Of a DNA stretch of 64,000 bases, positions 47,295 to 56,479 are shown in pieces. How positions within the stretch are numbered: the stretch's first letter is position 1; every line of letters starts with the position of its first letter. A program made the translations under genes and the position numbers. This DNA comes from Lactobacillus kimbladii (GTDB lineage: Bacteria > Bacillota > Bacilli > Lactobacillales > Lactobacillaceae): assembly GCF_014323605.1 (NCBI RefSeq), contig NZ_SCMB01000001.1, positions 186,001 through 250,000 on the forward strand, read 5' to 3'. The notes under the pieces were generated by a model. The model ran no database searches. It was not told where the DNA came from and saw only the letters and a list, made by a program, of their open reading frames with translations.

Positions 47295-49985
47295 TTAGAT
47301 TAAAAATTTTTCACTCTTTAAATAGAAATGCTTGATAACTGTAGTCAGTAAAATATATAGAACAAGTATACCAAATACTACCCACATGAATTCAATTGGC
47401 ATCTTGCCAAAGCCCAGTTTTGTTGCTAAAAACGAAAATGGAATCAATGTTCCAATTACTCCAGCTCCAAATGTGGCTAAAGTTACTCCTGGTGCAGCAT
47501 GCTGTTTAATAAACGGCAAACGTGGATCACGCAGTGCGTGAATGACCATTTCTTGAGTCCATAGTGATTCAATAAACCAGCCAGTGTGGAAAAGTGCTAC
47601 AAATGCTACTTTTTGTGTTGCTCCCAGTGCGCTGTAATTTCCACCTGTTAATTGGGGACAAATCACAAAGAATAATAGGGCAAATGTTAAAATATCAAAA
47701 ACAGATGAAGTTGGGCCAAAATAAAACATGAATTTAGGCAACTTTTTAGTTGACCAGGTTCGTGGCTCTTTTAAAAACTTATCAGACATATCATCAAATG
47801 GCAGTGCGAGGCAACTGGTTCCATAAAGTAAATCAAGAACTAACAGCTGCAAGGGCAGCATTGGCAGAAATGGCAGGAAAGAAGAGGCTACCATAATTGA
47901 CAAGATATTACCAAAATTGGAAGAAAGAGTAATCTTAATGTACTTCATAGTATTGCCAAATACCTTGCGTCCAATTCTAACGCCAGCTTCCAAAACATTT
48001 AAGTCCTTATGCAGCAAAATAATATCAGCAGATTCCTTGGCAATATCCACGGCTGTATCAACAGAAATTGAGACATCAGCTGCTTTCATTGCTGGCGCGT
48101 CATTGATGCCATCACCCATGTAGCCTACTGTATGACCATTTTTCTTTAACAGATTAATAATTTTGGTTTTATCTTCTGGTGATAATTTGACAAAAATGTT
48201 GCACTCTTCCACCATTTTAGCTAATTCTTCTGGTTTCTTTCCTTCCAGATCTGCCCCTGAATAAACCGTATCAACATTCAAACCAACTTGCAGGCCTACA
48301 GTTCTGGTAACTGCTTCATTATCCCCTGTTAAAATTTTAACGTTAATGCCATCATATTTTAGGCGTGCCAAAGCATCTTTAGCACTTTCTTTAGGTGGAT
48401 CAAGAAAGGCCAAATAACCACATAAAATAAGGTCATTTTCATCTTTAACCGAAAATTCTCCAACAGGAGCAGGATTACGCTTGTATCCCAGCATGATAAC
48501 GCGCAAGCCATCATCATTCATATCGTTAACCTTAGCCATTACTTTTTGTTTTCGCTCAGGAGTCAAAGGCAGAATCTGACCGTCAACTTCAAGCTTGGTA
48601 GCAACAGCCATCATTTCTTCTGAAGCACCCTTGGTTACTAAGAGGTGCTCACCATGTTGCTCATCAGAGTTTTCCACCACGACGCTCATGCGCCTTCTGG
48701 AAAAATCAAAGGGGATTTCATCGATTTTATTGTAATCACGCTGAATTTCATTAATATCCAATTCATCGCCGGCAGCTTCAATTATTGCTTTATCAATCAG
48801 ATTTTTCATTCCCGTTTGGTAGTTAGAATTAAGGTAGCCTAATTCCAGAATACGCGGATTTTCTCTTAAGTTGAGATCATAATGACGTTCCAAAACCACT
48901 TTATCCTGCGTTAATGTTCCTGTCTTATCCGTACACAAGATATCAGCAGAGCCAAAGTTTTGAATTGAATTCATCTTTTTGACAATAGTGCCTTTTTTGG
49001 ACATCTCAATTGACCCCTTGACTAGATTGGTGGTCACAATTACGGGCAGCATCTCAGGGGTTAAGCCAACAGCTGTAGCAATTGAGAAAATTAGCGCATT
49101 GACCCAGTCACCTTTGGTGATGCCATTGATGATGAAAACCAAAGGAGCAATGATTGCAGTCATGATAATCAATAATTTAGAAACATTTTTGATACCAATG
49201 TCAAAGGTAGTATTCTTAACATCATTATGTGAAATATCATGAGCCAGTTTGCCGAACATGGTTCTCTCACCAGTAGCAAAAACAATTCCTAAACCAGAAC
49301 CGGAAACGATCGTCGTGCCCTCGTAGAGAATGTTGGGATAATCAAGATAGTCGCGATCAGCACCAAGTTTAGGTTTTTCTGTAGCAATCTTTTCCACTGG
49401 GTTTGATTCACCATTTAAAGAACTAGATGAACAAAAGAGGTCCTTACTAGTCAAAAGGCGCATATCGGCTGGCACCATATCTCCAGCAGCCAGGCGAATT
49501 ACATCACCAACAACGACTTCACTAGTATCAATTTCTTGGTCTTTGCCGTCACGAATAATGTCAGTTGTGACAGAAACCATCTTAAGCAAAGAGTCAACAG
49601 CATTTGATGATCTGACGTTTTGCACAAAACTGGTAACACCAGAGATTAAAACCATCGTGACCATTATTGCAACGGTAGTCAAATCCTTTTCACCAGCCGG
49701 CACAAAAATATAGTCGGTAAACAAAGACAATGTTGCTAAAACTAACAATACTAATGTAAAAGGAGTAATAAAAGCTTCTGCTAAAAAACGCAACTTAGAA
49801 TTATGTTTATTTGAAGCAATAGTATTAGCACCGTATTCCTCCCTATTTTTTTCAGCCTGCTTGCTGGTTAACCCGTTACTGCTCGCATGTAGCCGCGCCA
49901 AAGTTTCTGATCTGCTTTCCTTGGCAATTGCCTTGACCAGTGCCAAATCTTTGTTGCTAGTTGTGCCATTTGGTTTTTTCAGCAT
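47295..49985 (-). CDS. mgtA: Magnesium-transporting P-type ATPase
   Basis: Imports Mg2+ with ATP. The 896-residue protein has the P-type motifs: LNGESNPVEK actuator region, CTDKTGTLTQD with the phosphorylated Asp near residue 351, KGASEEMM, GDGINDAPAMKAADVSIS and ten membrane segments, with the P3B-subfamily C-terminus (PLQLLVLDLLYGTSCLALPFDD, about residues 715-736). Start: ATG at 49985 follows GAGGAG by 8 nt. It is preceded by an M-box riboswitch, direct evidence of control by Mg2+ and of its substrate. Confidence 0.95.
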   Translation of the reverse strand: MLKKPNGTTSNKDLALVKAIAKESRSETLARLHASSNGLTSKQAEKNREEYGANTIASNKHNSKLRFLAEAFITPFTLVLLVLATLSLFTDYIFVPAGEKDLTTVAIMVTMVLISGVTSFVQNVRSSNAVDSLLKMVSVTTDIIRDGKDQEIDTSEVVVGDVIRLAAGDMVPADMRLLTSKDLFCSSSSLNGESNPVEKIATEKPKLGADRDYLDYPNILYEGTTIVSGSGLGIVFATGERTMFGKLAHDISHNDVKNTTFDIGIKNVSKLLIIMTAIIAPLVFIINGITKGDWVNALIFSIATAVGLTPEMLPVIVTTNLVKGSIEMSKKGTIVKKMNSIQNFGSADILCTDKTGTLTQDKVVLERHYDLNLRENPRILELGYLNSNYQTGMKNLIDKAIIEAAGDELDINEIQRDYNKIDEIPFDFSRRRMSVVVENSDEQHGEHLLVTKGASEEMMAVATKLEVDGQILPLTPERKQKVMAKVNDMNDDGLRVIMLGYKRNPAPVGEFSVKDENDLILCGYLAFLDPPKESAKDALARLKYDGINVKILTGDNEAVTRTVGLQVGLNVDTVYSGADLEGKKPEELAKMVEECNIFVKLSPEDKTKIINLLKKNGHTVGYMGDGINDAPAMKAADVSISVDTAVDIAKESADIILLHKDLNVLEAGVRIGRKVFGNTMKYIKITLSSNFGNILSIMVASSFLPFLPMLPLQLLVLDLLYGTSCLALPFDDMSDKFLKEPRTWSTKKLPKFMFYFGPTSSVFDILTFALLFFVICPQLTGGNYSALGATQKVAFVALFHTGWFIESLWTQEMVIHALRDPRLPFIKQHAAPGVTLATFGAGVIGTLIPFSFLATKLGFGKMPIEFMWVVFGILVLYILLTTVIKHFYLKSEKFLI

Positions 49986-50024
49986 TATCCCCACTCCTCA
50001 TCACAGAATTAATTCAAACAAACT

Positions 50025-50245
50025 AAAAAAAGAGCCGCCTATGCTAACCGCTTGGCGCCCCTTTTCAACAGGTATTATTATACTCATCGTTCAGTTTTAA
50101 CACTACGTGACGTAAGTCATACAGCTAGCTATCTGGTTTTCGCCTTATATCGACGAAAACTATTTGACCCGTTGGCATCTCTGGATGTTTCCGGGCGATA
50201 GCATTTGTTCACGTAGGAGTCTCACCTAACAGTTTATTTGTTGTT
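50025..50245 (-). ncRNA. M-box (ykoK) magnesium riboswitch with terminator
   Basis: Upstream of mgtA the minus strand contains the conserved M-box segments in order: GTTAGGTGAGACTCCTAC (from 50230), TCGCCCGGGAAACATCCAG, AGATGCCAACGGGTCAA, then a GATAAGGCGA-like arm. It ends in a G/C-rich hairpin (arms around 50031-50038 and 50054-50064) followed by TTTTTTT at 50030-50025, so high Mg2+ should terminate transcription before mgtA. Strong match to the family consensus as I remember it. Confidence 0.92.
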
Positions 50246-50262
50246 TATTTAATTGCATTGTG

Positions 50263-50292
50263 AGTGTAATACATAACACATGATAAAGTCAA
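50263..50292 (-). promoter_or_regulatory. Promoter of the M-box/mgtA transcript
   Basis: TTGACT (50292-50287) and TACACT (50268-50263) on the minus strand, 18-bp spacing, about 30 bp before the conserved M-box start. Confidence 0.6.
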
Positions 50293-50307
50293 CATTTTTG
50301 TCTTTTT

Positions 50308-50943
50308 TTATTTATCTTTTCTTAGGTTCAAATTGTTTTTGAAGAAATAAATCAAACCGCCAATTAATAAAGCAAGCGCCAAGGCTATGGGCAAGGCCAA
50401 CCTGTGAGGGTGAGAAAGCTGCGCCCGCTCATTACTGGACAAATCATACTTATCCAGTGAATATTGGTAACGTTGATCAATAGTAGTGGCACATGCTCTA
50501 AATACAAAGCGCAAACCTTCGTTAAATTTCTTTTTATTAGTACTGCGCAATTTATCGGATTGTGAGCGAATGATATTGCCGCGAACATCAGCCGAAAACG
50601 CGCTGTGCAGATCTTTACTGGAATAAATTTGCACATTGCGTTTTTTGTTTTTAGTGCCAACAACAATAAAAACCGTCCGCTTATACTTATTTAATTTGGC
50701 AGGCGTTAAATGGTCAACCCGGTTTACCGTTTTTACAATAATTTGTGGTTGCTCACTAGTCTGAAAATAACGGTCATTTTTTGCTAAAATTAATTTGCTG
50801 GTTTCTCGTTCAAGCAGATTGCTATTATCTTTAATGTTAGGACTTGAAAAACCAGTCATTGTTAGAAAAATACCAATTAAAGCAGTAAATAATACTAGTT
50901 TAGTTTTCAGCGTCTTCCAGCTTATGGGCCAATTGCTCCACAT
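50308..50943 (-). CDS. TPM-domain-like membrane protein
   Basis: A 211-residue protein with an N-terminal hydrophobic segment (KLVLFTALIGIFLTMTGF, signal anchor), an extracytoplasmic domain resembling the TPM/TLP18.3 fold (VNRVDHLTPAKLNKYKRTVF then VGTKNKKRNVQIYSS), and a C-terminal membrane helix (LALPIALALALLIGGLIYFF) with a basic tail. The gene overlaps the end of comEB by 44 bp and the start is uncertain: ATGs at 50943 and 50970 are both possible, neither with a strong ribosome site. Function unknown; TPM proteins are often involved in membrane protein quality control. Confidence 0.65.
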   Translation of the reverse strand: MWSNWPISWKTLKTKLVLFTALIGIFLTMTGFSSPNIKDNSNLLERETSKLILAKNDRYFQTSEQPQIIVKTVNRVDHLTPAKLNKYKRTVFIVVGTKNKKRNVQIYSSKDLHSAFSADVRGNIIRSQSDKLRSTNKKKFNEGLRFVFRACATTIDQRYQYSLDKYDLSSNERAQLSHPHRLALPIALALALLIGGLIYFFKNNLNLRKDK

Positions 50944-51379
50944 ATTGTCGATCGATTTTAATTTGTTCATAAGGAACCCCGCAGTCTTTAAAAAGTTTGA
51001 TTGCAAGCGGATTGTCATTATAATCAAAATAATAATTGATTTTTTTCACTCCAGCCTGCACTAATGCCTTAGCACAATTATAACAGGGAAAGTGTGTGAC
51101 ATAAATTTCTGTGTCATCGGTTGAAACACCGTTACGTGCACATTGGATCAGTGAATTCATTTCAGAATGAATGGTGCGCACGCAGTGCCCGTCAACCAGT
51201 TGGTGTCCCACATCATCGCAATGAGGTTGTCCCGTAACAGAACCATTATAGCCTGTGCCAATGATCCGATTCTTTTTTACCAAAACGCTACCAACCAAAG
51301 CCCGGTCACATGTTGAGCGCTGAGCAATTACTAAGGCCTGCATCATAAAGTACTGCTTCCAGGGAATTCGCTTACGCAT
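50900..51379 (-). CDS. comEB: Deoxycytidylate deaminase
   Basis: Converts dCMP to dUMP for thymidylate synthesis. The 159-residue protein has the zinc-site motifs of the cytidine deaminase fold: RTIHSEMNSLIQ (His and catalytic Glu) and THFPCYNCAKAL (two Cys). Start follows AAGAGGT. It is 4 bp after trpS and overlaps the next gene. Despite the name of the B. subtilis homologue, no other competence gene is near. Confidence 0.92.
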   Translation of the reverse strand: MRKRIPWKQYFMMQALVIAQRSTCDRALVGSVLVKKNRIIGTGYNGSVTGQPHCDDVGHQLVDGHCVRTIHSEMNSLIQCARNGVSTDDTEIYVTHFPCYNCAKALVQAGVKKINYYFDYNDNPLAIKLFKDCGVPYEQIKIDRQYVEQLAHKLEDAEN

Positions 51380-51383
51380 TTTT

Positions 51384-52406
51384 TTACCTCTTAAAATAAT
51401 TCAAACCGATTGCATCCCTTACCTCTTGTAAGGTCTGGTTTGCTACTTCGTTTGCTTTTTTAGAGCCCTCAATTAACATATCATAGACAGCAGATGTATT
51501 CTGTTCGTACTTAGCGCGCCGTTCTCGTATTGGAGTCAGTTCCTTTTCCAAGACTGCATTTAAGTAACGCTTAATTTTGACATCACCCAAGCCGCCTTTT
51601 TGGTAATCTTCTTTCAATTGCGCTACCTTATCCTTGTCAGGATCAAAAATATCAAGGTAGGTAAAGACAGTATTGCCCTCAACTTTACCTGGATCTTCAA
51701 CATGGATGTGCTGGGGATCAGTATACATTGACATTACTTTTTGTTCAACGGTCTTGGCGTCATCAGACAGATAAATAGCATTATTTAAGGATTTGGACAT
51801 TTTGGCATTACCATCTAGACCAGGCAAGCGCCCCTCACCCTTTTCTGGGAAGTAGCCTTTAGGTTCTACTAAGACATTGCAGTTATAAACGCGGTTAAAG
51901 GTTCGCACAATTTCACGTGCTTGCTCTAGCATCGGCTCTTGGTCATCCCCAACGGGTACCAAAGTTGCCTTAAAGGCTGTGATATCAGCTGCCTGTGATA
52001 CTGGATAATTTAAGAAGCCCACGGGAATGGAATCGTTAAAACCTTTTTGTTTGATCTCGGCTTTAACAGTTGGATTACGCTCCAAGCGGCTAACTGTAAC
52101 TAAGTCCATATAATAAGCAGTTAATTCAAACAAGGCGGGTATTTGTGATTGAATAAAAACTGTAGAAATTTCAGGATCGATGCCAACTGCTAAATAGTCC
52201 AGCGCTACTTGAATTAAACTTTTTTGAATTTTTTCAGGATTACGGGCATTGTCAGTCAGTGCTTGCGTATCAGCAATCATAATATAAGGATGATATTCAC
52301 CGGAATTTTGTAATTTGACCCTGTTTTTTAGTGAGCCAATATAGTGTCCTACGTGCAATTTTCCTGTTGGGCGGTCACCTGTAAGGATAACTTTCTTTTT
52401 CATCAT
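51384..52406 (-). CDS. trpS: Tryptophanyl-tRNA synthetase
   Basis: Charges tRNA-Trp. A 340-residue class I synthetase with [20 protein letters not shown] (HIGH as HVGH) and the KMSKS loop [15 protein letters not shown]. The intermediate length matches the Firmicute enzyme. RBS AGGAAGG is 6 nt before the ATG. It is divergent from the SRAP gene, with only 94 bp between, and no T-box leader fits in that space. Confidence 0.96.
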   Translation of the reverse strand: MMKKKVILTGDRPTGKLHVGHYIGSLKNRVKLQNSGEYHPYIMIADTQALTDNARNPEKIQKSLIQVALDYLAVGIDPEISTVFIQSQIPALFELTAYYMDLVTVSRLERNPTVKAEIKQKGFNDSIPVGFLNYPVSQAADITAFKATLVPVGDDQEPMLEQAREIVRTFNRVYNCNVLVEPKGYFPEKGEGRLPGLDGNAKMSKSLNNAIYLSDDAKTVEQKVMSMYTDPQHIHVEDPGKVEGNTVFTYLDIFDPDKDKVAQLKEDYQKGGLGDVKIKRYLNAVLEKELTPIRERRAKYEQNTSAVYDMLIEGSKKANEVANQTLQEVRDAIGLNYFKR

Positions 52407-52500
52407 AATCTGCCTTCCTTAAATAATTAAAATCTTTTTAATATAATAATTTATAGTAATTCTACCAAAAATCACGTAATGATTAAACACGGAGGAAAAA

Positions 52501-53106
52501 ATGTGCAATCAATTTCAGCTGCCAAGCCTGGCAGAAATTAAAAAATACTTAGCAAACGACTTAAATTTACCACTAATAGAACCGGCAGGAAATTTGCCTC
52601 AAAATCAGAGCATTTTTCCTAAAGGTCTCGCTCCCGTTTTGGTTTATGCTGATAACCAGTTGCAGCTGCTGCCCAAATCATGGGGTTATCCCAGTCCGTA
52701 TGATCAAAATAAAGTCATATTTAATGCGCGAATTGAACGCTTTTTTGAAGAAAAAAGGTCAATGTGGGACTCTTCTTTTGCCAGATCTCGTTGTATTATA
52801 GTTGCCAGCCAATTTTTTGAATCAGGGCATAATACTTATTCTGCCAAAAATGGTCATACTTACCATGAACGCTTCAGTTTCAAGAATGCAAATGGTGCAT
52901 TAACACTAATTGCCGGAATTTACCAAAAGGATTATTTTTCAATGGTTACTACTCAGCCAAATAGGACTTACGCTGAAATTCATAATCGGATGCCTTTAGT
53001 TCTCCAAGCTGCTGAGTTGCGCCAATGGCTATTCCAGAACTTTTCATCTTTAGTTGATCGCAGCCAGTTAAGTCTTAATTCGGTTAAGTTACCACCTAAA
53101 AAGTGA
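52501..53106 (+). CDS. SRAP-family (YedK/HMCES-like) abasic-site DNA-protein crosslinking protein
   Basis: A 201-residue protein whose second residue is Cys (MCNQFQLPS), the residue that covalently traps abasic sites in ssDNA after Met removal. Other family features: FNARIERFFEEK, RCIIVASQFFESG (E of the usual PADGFYEW region; the Trp is replaced) and AEIHNRMPLVL (active-site His). It is shorter than E. coli YedK (222). RBS GGAGG 6 nt before the ATG. It protects replication forks at abasic sites in homologues; it stands alone here, with no SOS box recognised. Confidence 0.88.
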   Translation: MCNQFQLPSLAEIKKYLANDLNLPLIEPAGNLPQNQSIFPKGLAPVLVYADNQLQLLPKSWGYPSPYDQNKVIFNARIERFFEEKRSMWDSSFARSRCIIVASQFFESGHNTYSAKNGHTYHERFSFKNANGALTLIAGIYQKDYFSMVTTQPNRTYAEIHNRMPLVLQAAELRQWLFQNFSSLVDRSQLSLNSVKLPPKK

Positions 53107-53253
53107 CAACTATATCTCCAACTTAATTCAAATAACTTCTTGCTCCTATTTATTATTACGCAAATTTATACGGAAACTCTTAGAAAACGACGCTGCTTTA
53201 AGAAATTTTTCCTTCTCTTAGCAGCTTACTTGTAAAATTTTAAAAAACAAAAC

Positions 53254-53282
53254 TTGGTTTCGAAAACGAAACATGATAAACT
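53254..53282 (+). promoter_or_regulatory. Promoter of the tRNA-Gly gene
   Basis: TTGGTT (53254-53259) and TAAACT (53277-53282), 17 bp apart, 11 bp before the first base of the tRNA. Confidence 0.5.
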
Positions 53283-53293
53283 GTTTGAGTAAT

Positions 53294-53364
53294 GCGGGTA
53301 TAGTTTAATGGTAAAATGTTAGCTTCCCAAGCTGAAGATGCGGGTTCGATTCACGCTATCCGCT
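53294..53364 (+). tRNA. tRNA-Gly(CCC), structurally weakened
   Basis: A 71-base tRNA. The acceptor GCGGGTA pairs with TATCCGC (one G-T), anticodon stem TTAGC/GCTGA, loop TTCCCAA giving anticodon CCC (GGG codons), T-loop TTCGATT, discriminator T, no encoded CCA. It resembles glycine tRNA of Firmicutes but differs in the T-stem, where G-A replaces a pair at the second position, and in the D-stem, where G10 pairs with T25 instead of C. GGG is normally read by tRNA-Gly(UCC), so this gene may be accessory, used for wall synthesis, or decaying. Confidence 0.85.
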
Positions 53365-53370
53365 TAAATA

Positions 53371-53405
53371 AAAAAGCAATGGCTTTAATAGCTGTTGCTT
53401 TTTTT
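53371..53405 (+). terminator. Terminator of the tRNA gene
   Basis: AAAAAGCAA and TTGCTTTTT stem with an inner GCT/AGC pair region, ending in seven T residues, 6 bp after the tRNA. Confidence 0.85.
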
Positions 53406-53598
53406 GTTTATCAAATTATTAATTTAAGGCCTTTATATCTGTTTTGTTCATATAATATTTAAATATACTATAAATATATATTAATTTAATTTTATATATT
53501 TATAATTAATTTAGTGTTAATATAAATTTAGGTATTGTTTTTAAAATTAATGTCAGTTTTGTTTTGGTTTTAATTTTGAAAGGTCAAAAGGTATAATA

Positions 53599-55662
53599 AT
53601 GAATTCAAAATTTAATTTACACGGCAGAGAAAAATTAATATTAACCAGTGTCGTTACAGCAACTCTAGGTTTAATTGCTATGAATCCTGCTGTCATTAAA
53701 GCTGATACTGCAGTAGCTAAACCTTTGACTACAAAAAGAAAAGCAATTAATAAGCACAAAAGCAAGCGGAAAATATTTTATCAAAATAATGACAGTTTAA
53801 AAGTCAAGGACACAGTCAATAATACTAATAGTTTTGTTTCTAATAATACAGACGTTAACCTAAAAAGAGTTGTTAATGCTAGCGCAAATTCTAATCCTAC
53901 TCTTAATACTGCAGAACAACTTCAGCCATCAAATATCCAAAACATAAAAGATGCGCAAAAATCCTCAGCAGGAACAAAGTTAGTGAAGGAAGAGGATCCT
54001 GAATCAGTAATGACTGGTGAGTGGGACGGATTAAAAGTAACACTTGATACAGATGCACGTATATGCACTATTTCAGGTGGTACAATTACTGATCCTGATC
54101 AACTTATTCCCTATATTCCCAATACATTCGGACTCGCTGAAACATTAAAGTTTGATGGTCCGTTGAAAATTATTGGTAAAGCAAACGGGATATTTTCTGG
54201 CCTTGCTTACACGACTAAAATTGAAGGTTTAGAAAATATTGATACATCTCAAGTTACCAATATGAGTCAAATGTTTAGTGGATGTGAGAAGTTAAAACAA
54301 CTTGATTTAAGCAGTTTTGACACCAGAAACGTTACCAATATGTACGCAATGTTTCAAAATTGTAAAAGCCTTACCAGCTTATCCCTTAAAAACTTTGATA
54401 CGACCTCTGTGAATGAAATGACTAACATGTTTAATAATTGCACCAACCTATCCAGTTTAGATCTTAGCAGCTTTAATACTTCTCAAGTCAAGAGGATGTT
54501 TAGCATGTTTGGCTATTGTACTAGTCTTTCCAGCCTAGATCTTAAAAATTTTGATACTGCTAAAGTGCTTGAAATGACAGCTATGTTTAGTAATTGTACT
54601 AACTTGAAAACTTTAGATATCAGTAATTTCAATATGCTTTCTGCAAAGAAAAGTTACATGCTAGCCGGAGCGTCTAATTTAAATACTTTAATTTTAGGAC
54701 CAAATTGTTCTCTTAAAAATACTGCACTAGATAGACCTGGCTTTTGGTTAAATATTGGCAGCGGCACTTTGGAGCATCCCGAAGGCAGTAAACATTGGAC
54801 ATCCAAGGAATTAATGTCCAAATATACGGGTGCACAAGATCATGATACTTATGTTAGAACAAATTCTGCAGTCATAGAGCACTTTCTGGATGAATCAGGA
54901 AAAAACATTGCTCCGGATAATGCTCTAACTGGAAACAGTGGTGATCCATATTCCAGTAGTTCCAAAGACATTAATGGCTATATTTTAAAAACTAGTCCGA
55001 CAAACACCAAAGGAACTTTTTCTGACCAAATCCAAGAGGTTACTTATGTTTATGCTAAGAAACCGAGACAAACAGGCTCCCACTATATTGGAGAAGGAGT
55101 CGTTACAGTTCACTATCAAGATGAAACCGGCCAGCAGCTTGCTCCTGATCGGGTTCTAAACGGTAATGTTGGAGATGGTTATCTTACGCAAGAAGTAAAA
55201 TTGACTGGCTATAAGCTGACCCAAAGACCAAATAATGCCACTGGTTTCTATACTGATAGACCACAAAGTGTCACCTATATTTACTCGAAAAACGTCACAA
55301 ACTGGACTGCAGTGAGGAGAACAGTTCTTCATAATTCCTATCTGTACGACCAAAATGGCAGTCGTAAAACTGGTGAATACTTTATGGGCAAGACCATTTG
55401 GACCTATGGCGCTAAAGTTATTCAGGGCAAGAAGTATTACGAATTAGGTCAAAATAACTATATTAAGGCTACTAACGTCTCAGGTGTTAAGCGCAGGCTC
55501 AGGCGCAACAGTTACGTTTACAGTAAAATGGCTAAAAAGCTGCAGCGAAAAGCCCTAAAGAAGGGGCAAAAAGTTAGAACTTATGGCGCAACCGTTAAGA
55601 TACACCGGAAGTTATATTATATCGTAGGGAAAAACCAATACGTCAAAAAGAGTAACTTTTAA
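53599..55662 (+). CDS. BspA-like surface protein with MucBP and SLAP domains
   Basis: A 687-residue exported protein. The signal peptide spans about residues 1-36 (MNSKFNLHGREKLILTS..., cleavage near IKA-DT). Residues about 190-380 are BspA/DUF285-type leucine-rich repeats, each like LDLSSFDTRNVTNMYAMFQN, five to six copies. Two MucBP modules follow (about 430-494 and 498-562; VEFxDExG...GxxY-like, each ending ATYVYxKK-like), then two SLAP wall-binding repeats to the C-terminus (565-687; HNSYLYDQNGSR and RNSYVYSKMAKK). The combination suggests binding of mucin or host glycoprotein at the cell surface. RBS GAAAGG, with a second AAAGG nearer to the ATG. Like the adhesin it has no LPXTG. Confidence 0.88.
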   Translation: MNSKFNLHGREKLILTSVVTATLGLIAMNPAVIKADTAVAKPLTTKRKAINKHKSKRKIFYQNNDSLKVKDTVNNTNSFVSNNTDVNLKRVVNASANSNPTLNTAEQLQPSNIQNIKDAQKSSAGTKLVKEEDPESVMTGEWDGLKVTLDTDARICTISGGTITDPDQLIPYIPNTFGLAETLKFDGPLKIIGKANGIFSGLAYTTKIEGLENIDTSQVTNMSQMFSGCEKLKQLDLSSFDTRNVTNMYAMFQNCKSLTSLSLKNFDTTSVNEMTNMFNNCTNLSSLDLSSFNTSQVKRMFSMFGYCTSLSSLDLKNFDTAKVLEMTAMFSNCTNLKTLDISNFNMLSAKKSYMLAGASNLNTLILGPNCSLKNTALDRPGFWLNIGSGTLEHPEGSKHWTSKELMSKYTGAQDHDTYVRTNSAVIEHFLDESGKNIAPDNALTGNSGDPYSSSSKDINGYILKTSPTNTKGTFSDQIQEVTYVYAKKPRQTGSHYIGEGVVTVHYQDETGQQLAPDRVLNGNVGDGYLTQEVKLTGYKLTQRPNNATGFYTDRPQSVTYIYSKNVTNWTAVRRTVLHNSYLYDQNGSRKTGEYFMGKTIWTYGAKVIQGKKYYELGQNNYIKATNVSGVKRRLRRNSYVYSKMAKKLQRKALKKGQKVRTYGATVKIHRKLYYIVGKNQYVKKSNF

Positions 55663-55680
55663 TAAATATTACAAGTAAAA

Positions 55681-55715
55681 AATAAGAATCAGGAAATTTT
55701 TCCTGACTCTTATTT
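55681..55715. terminator. Terminator of the BspA-like gene
   Basis: AATAAGAATCAGGAAA pairs with TCCTGACTCTTATT (one mismatch) around TTTT, ending in TTTTAATTT. It lies between convergent genes and can serve both. Confidence 0.8.
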
Positions 55716-55728
55716 TAATTTCAATACT

Positions 55729-56391
55729 TTAAGTCATAATCATTAGGAGAACCCCATTTAAAATTGCTAAATAGATCGGCATCCATAAGGTTTGCGTATA
55801 AAGGTATGACCAAGCAAAAAGTGCTCCAAAAATTATATTAATTAATAATAGTGTCAGTGAGTTTTGCCAATTAAGTAAACTAAACAGAATCCCTGAAGTC
55901 AATATTCCTAGAATTGCAGTTAAAACAGTATTGCTCCTAAAAGCATAATTGAATAAAAAACCGGTAATTAAAAATTCTTGTAGTATTGGTAAAACGATAC
56001 CAATTGCAACTACTAAAAACCAGTAGGTTACTGTTGCTTCATGATGCAAATATGCAATTTGAAAATTATATAATTTAAGTCTGCCGTAGGATTGCAACCA
56101 GGAAACACTGATACGCAATGCTGTTACCACAGCAGTCAAACCAATGATCAAGCCAAAATTGCTAAGCCAAGATCCCGCGAAACTACGATCAAAAAAGCGT
56201 TGTTCCCTATTAAAGCGATAAATAAAAAACAGTGAAACCATTAATGAGATAGTTGCAAATAAAATTAGATCCCAAATATGAATTGGTGAATTAGCAGTAA
56301 CTAACTTAATCACCCCGGCTACCATCAAATAGCTAATAAAATAAATAAGATAGCGTATTATGTTGCCCTGCCTTGATGCTGGTGTATTCAC
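55729..56391 (-). CDS. CPBP-family membrane protein lacking protease residues
   Basis: A 220-residue protein with about seven membrane helices, of the CPBP (Abi/CAAX-protease-like) family. Motif 1, normally EExxxR, reads LQEFLITGFLFNYAF: one Glu is replaced by Gln and the Arg position by Thr. Motif 2, FxxxH, reads FSLLNWQ, with Asn for His. The catalytic set is therefore not intact, and a non-proteolytic role (immunity or membrane scaffold) is likely. It stands alone between surface protein and YolD genes; no bacteriocin gene is adjacent. Confidence 0.75.
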   Translation of the reverse strand: MNTPASRQGNIIRYLIYFISYLMVAGVIKLVTANSPIHIWDLILFATISLMVSLFFIYRFNREQRFFDRSFAGSWLSNFGLIIGLTAVVTALRISVSWLQSYGRLKLYNFQIAYLHHEATVTYWFLVVAIGIVLPILQEFLITGFLFNYAFRSNTVLTAILGILTSGILFSLLNWQNSLTLLLINIIFGALFAWSYLYTQTLWMPIYLAILNGVLLMIMT

Positions 56392-56479
56392 AAAAATTAC
56401 CTCTATACTATTATGTACCTTACAAGTTTCATATTATAGCAAAAAAAGATATCTATATAAAATATCAAGGTAATTTTTC

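Noticed and set aside
52407-52500. T-box leader for trpS
   Set aside because: Only 94 bp to the divergent gene and no T-box (TGGNACCGCG-like) or antiterminator stem is present; the same holds upstream of metG.
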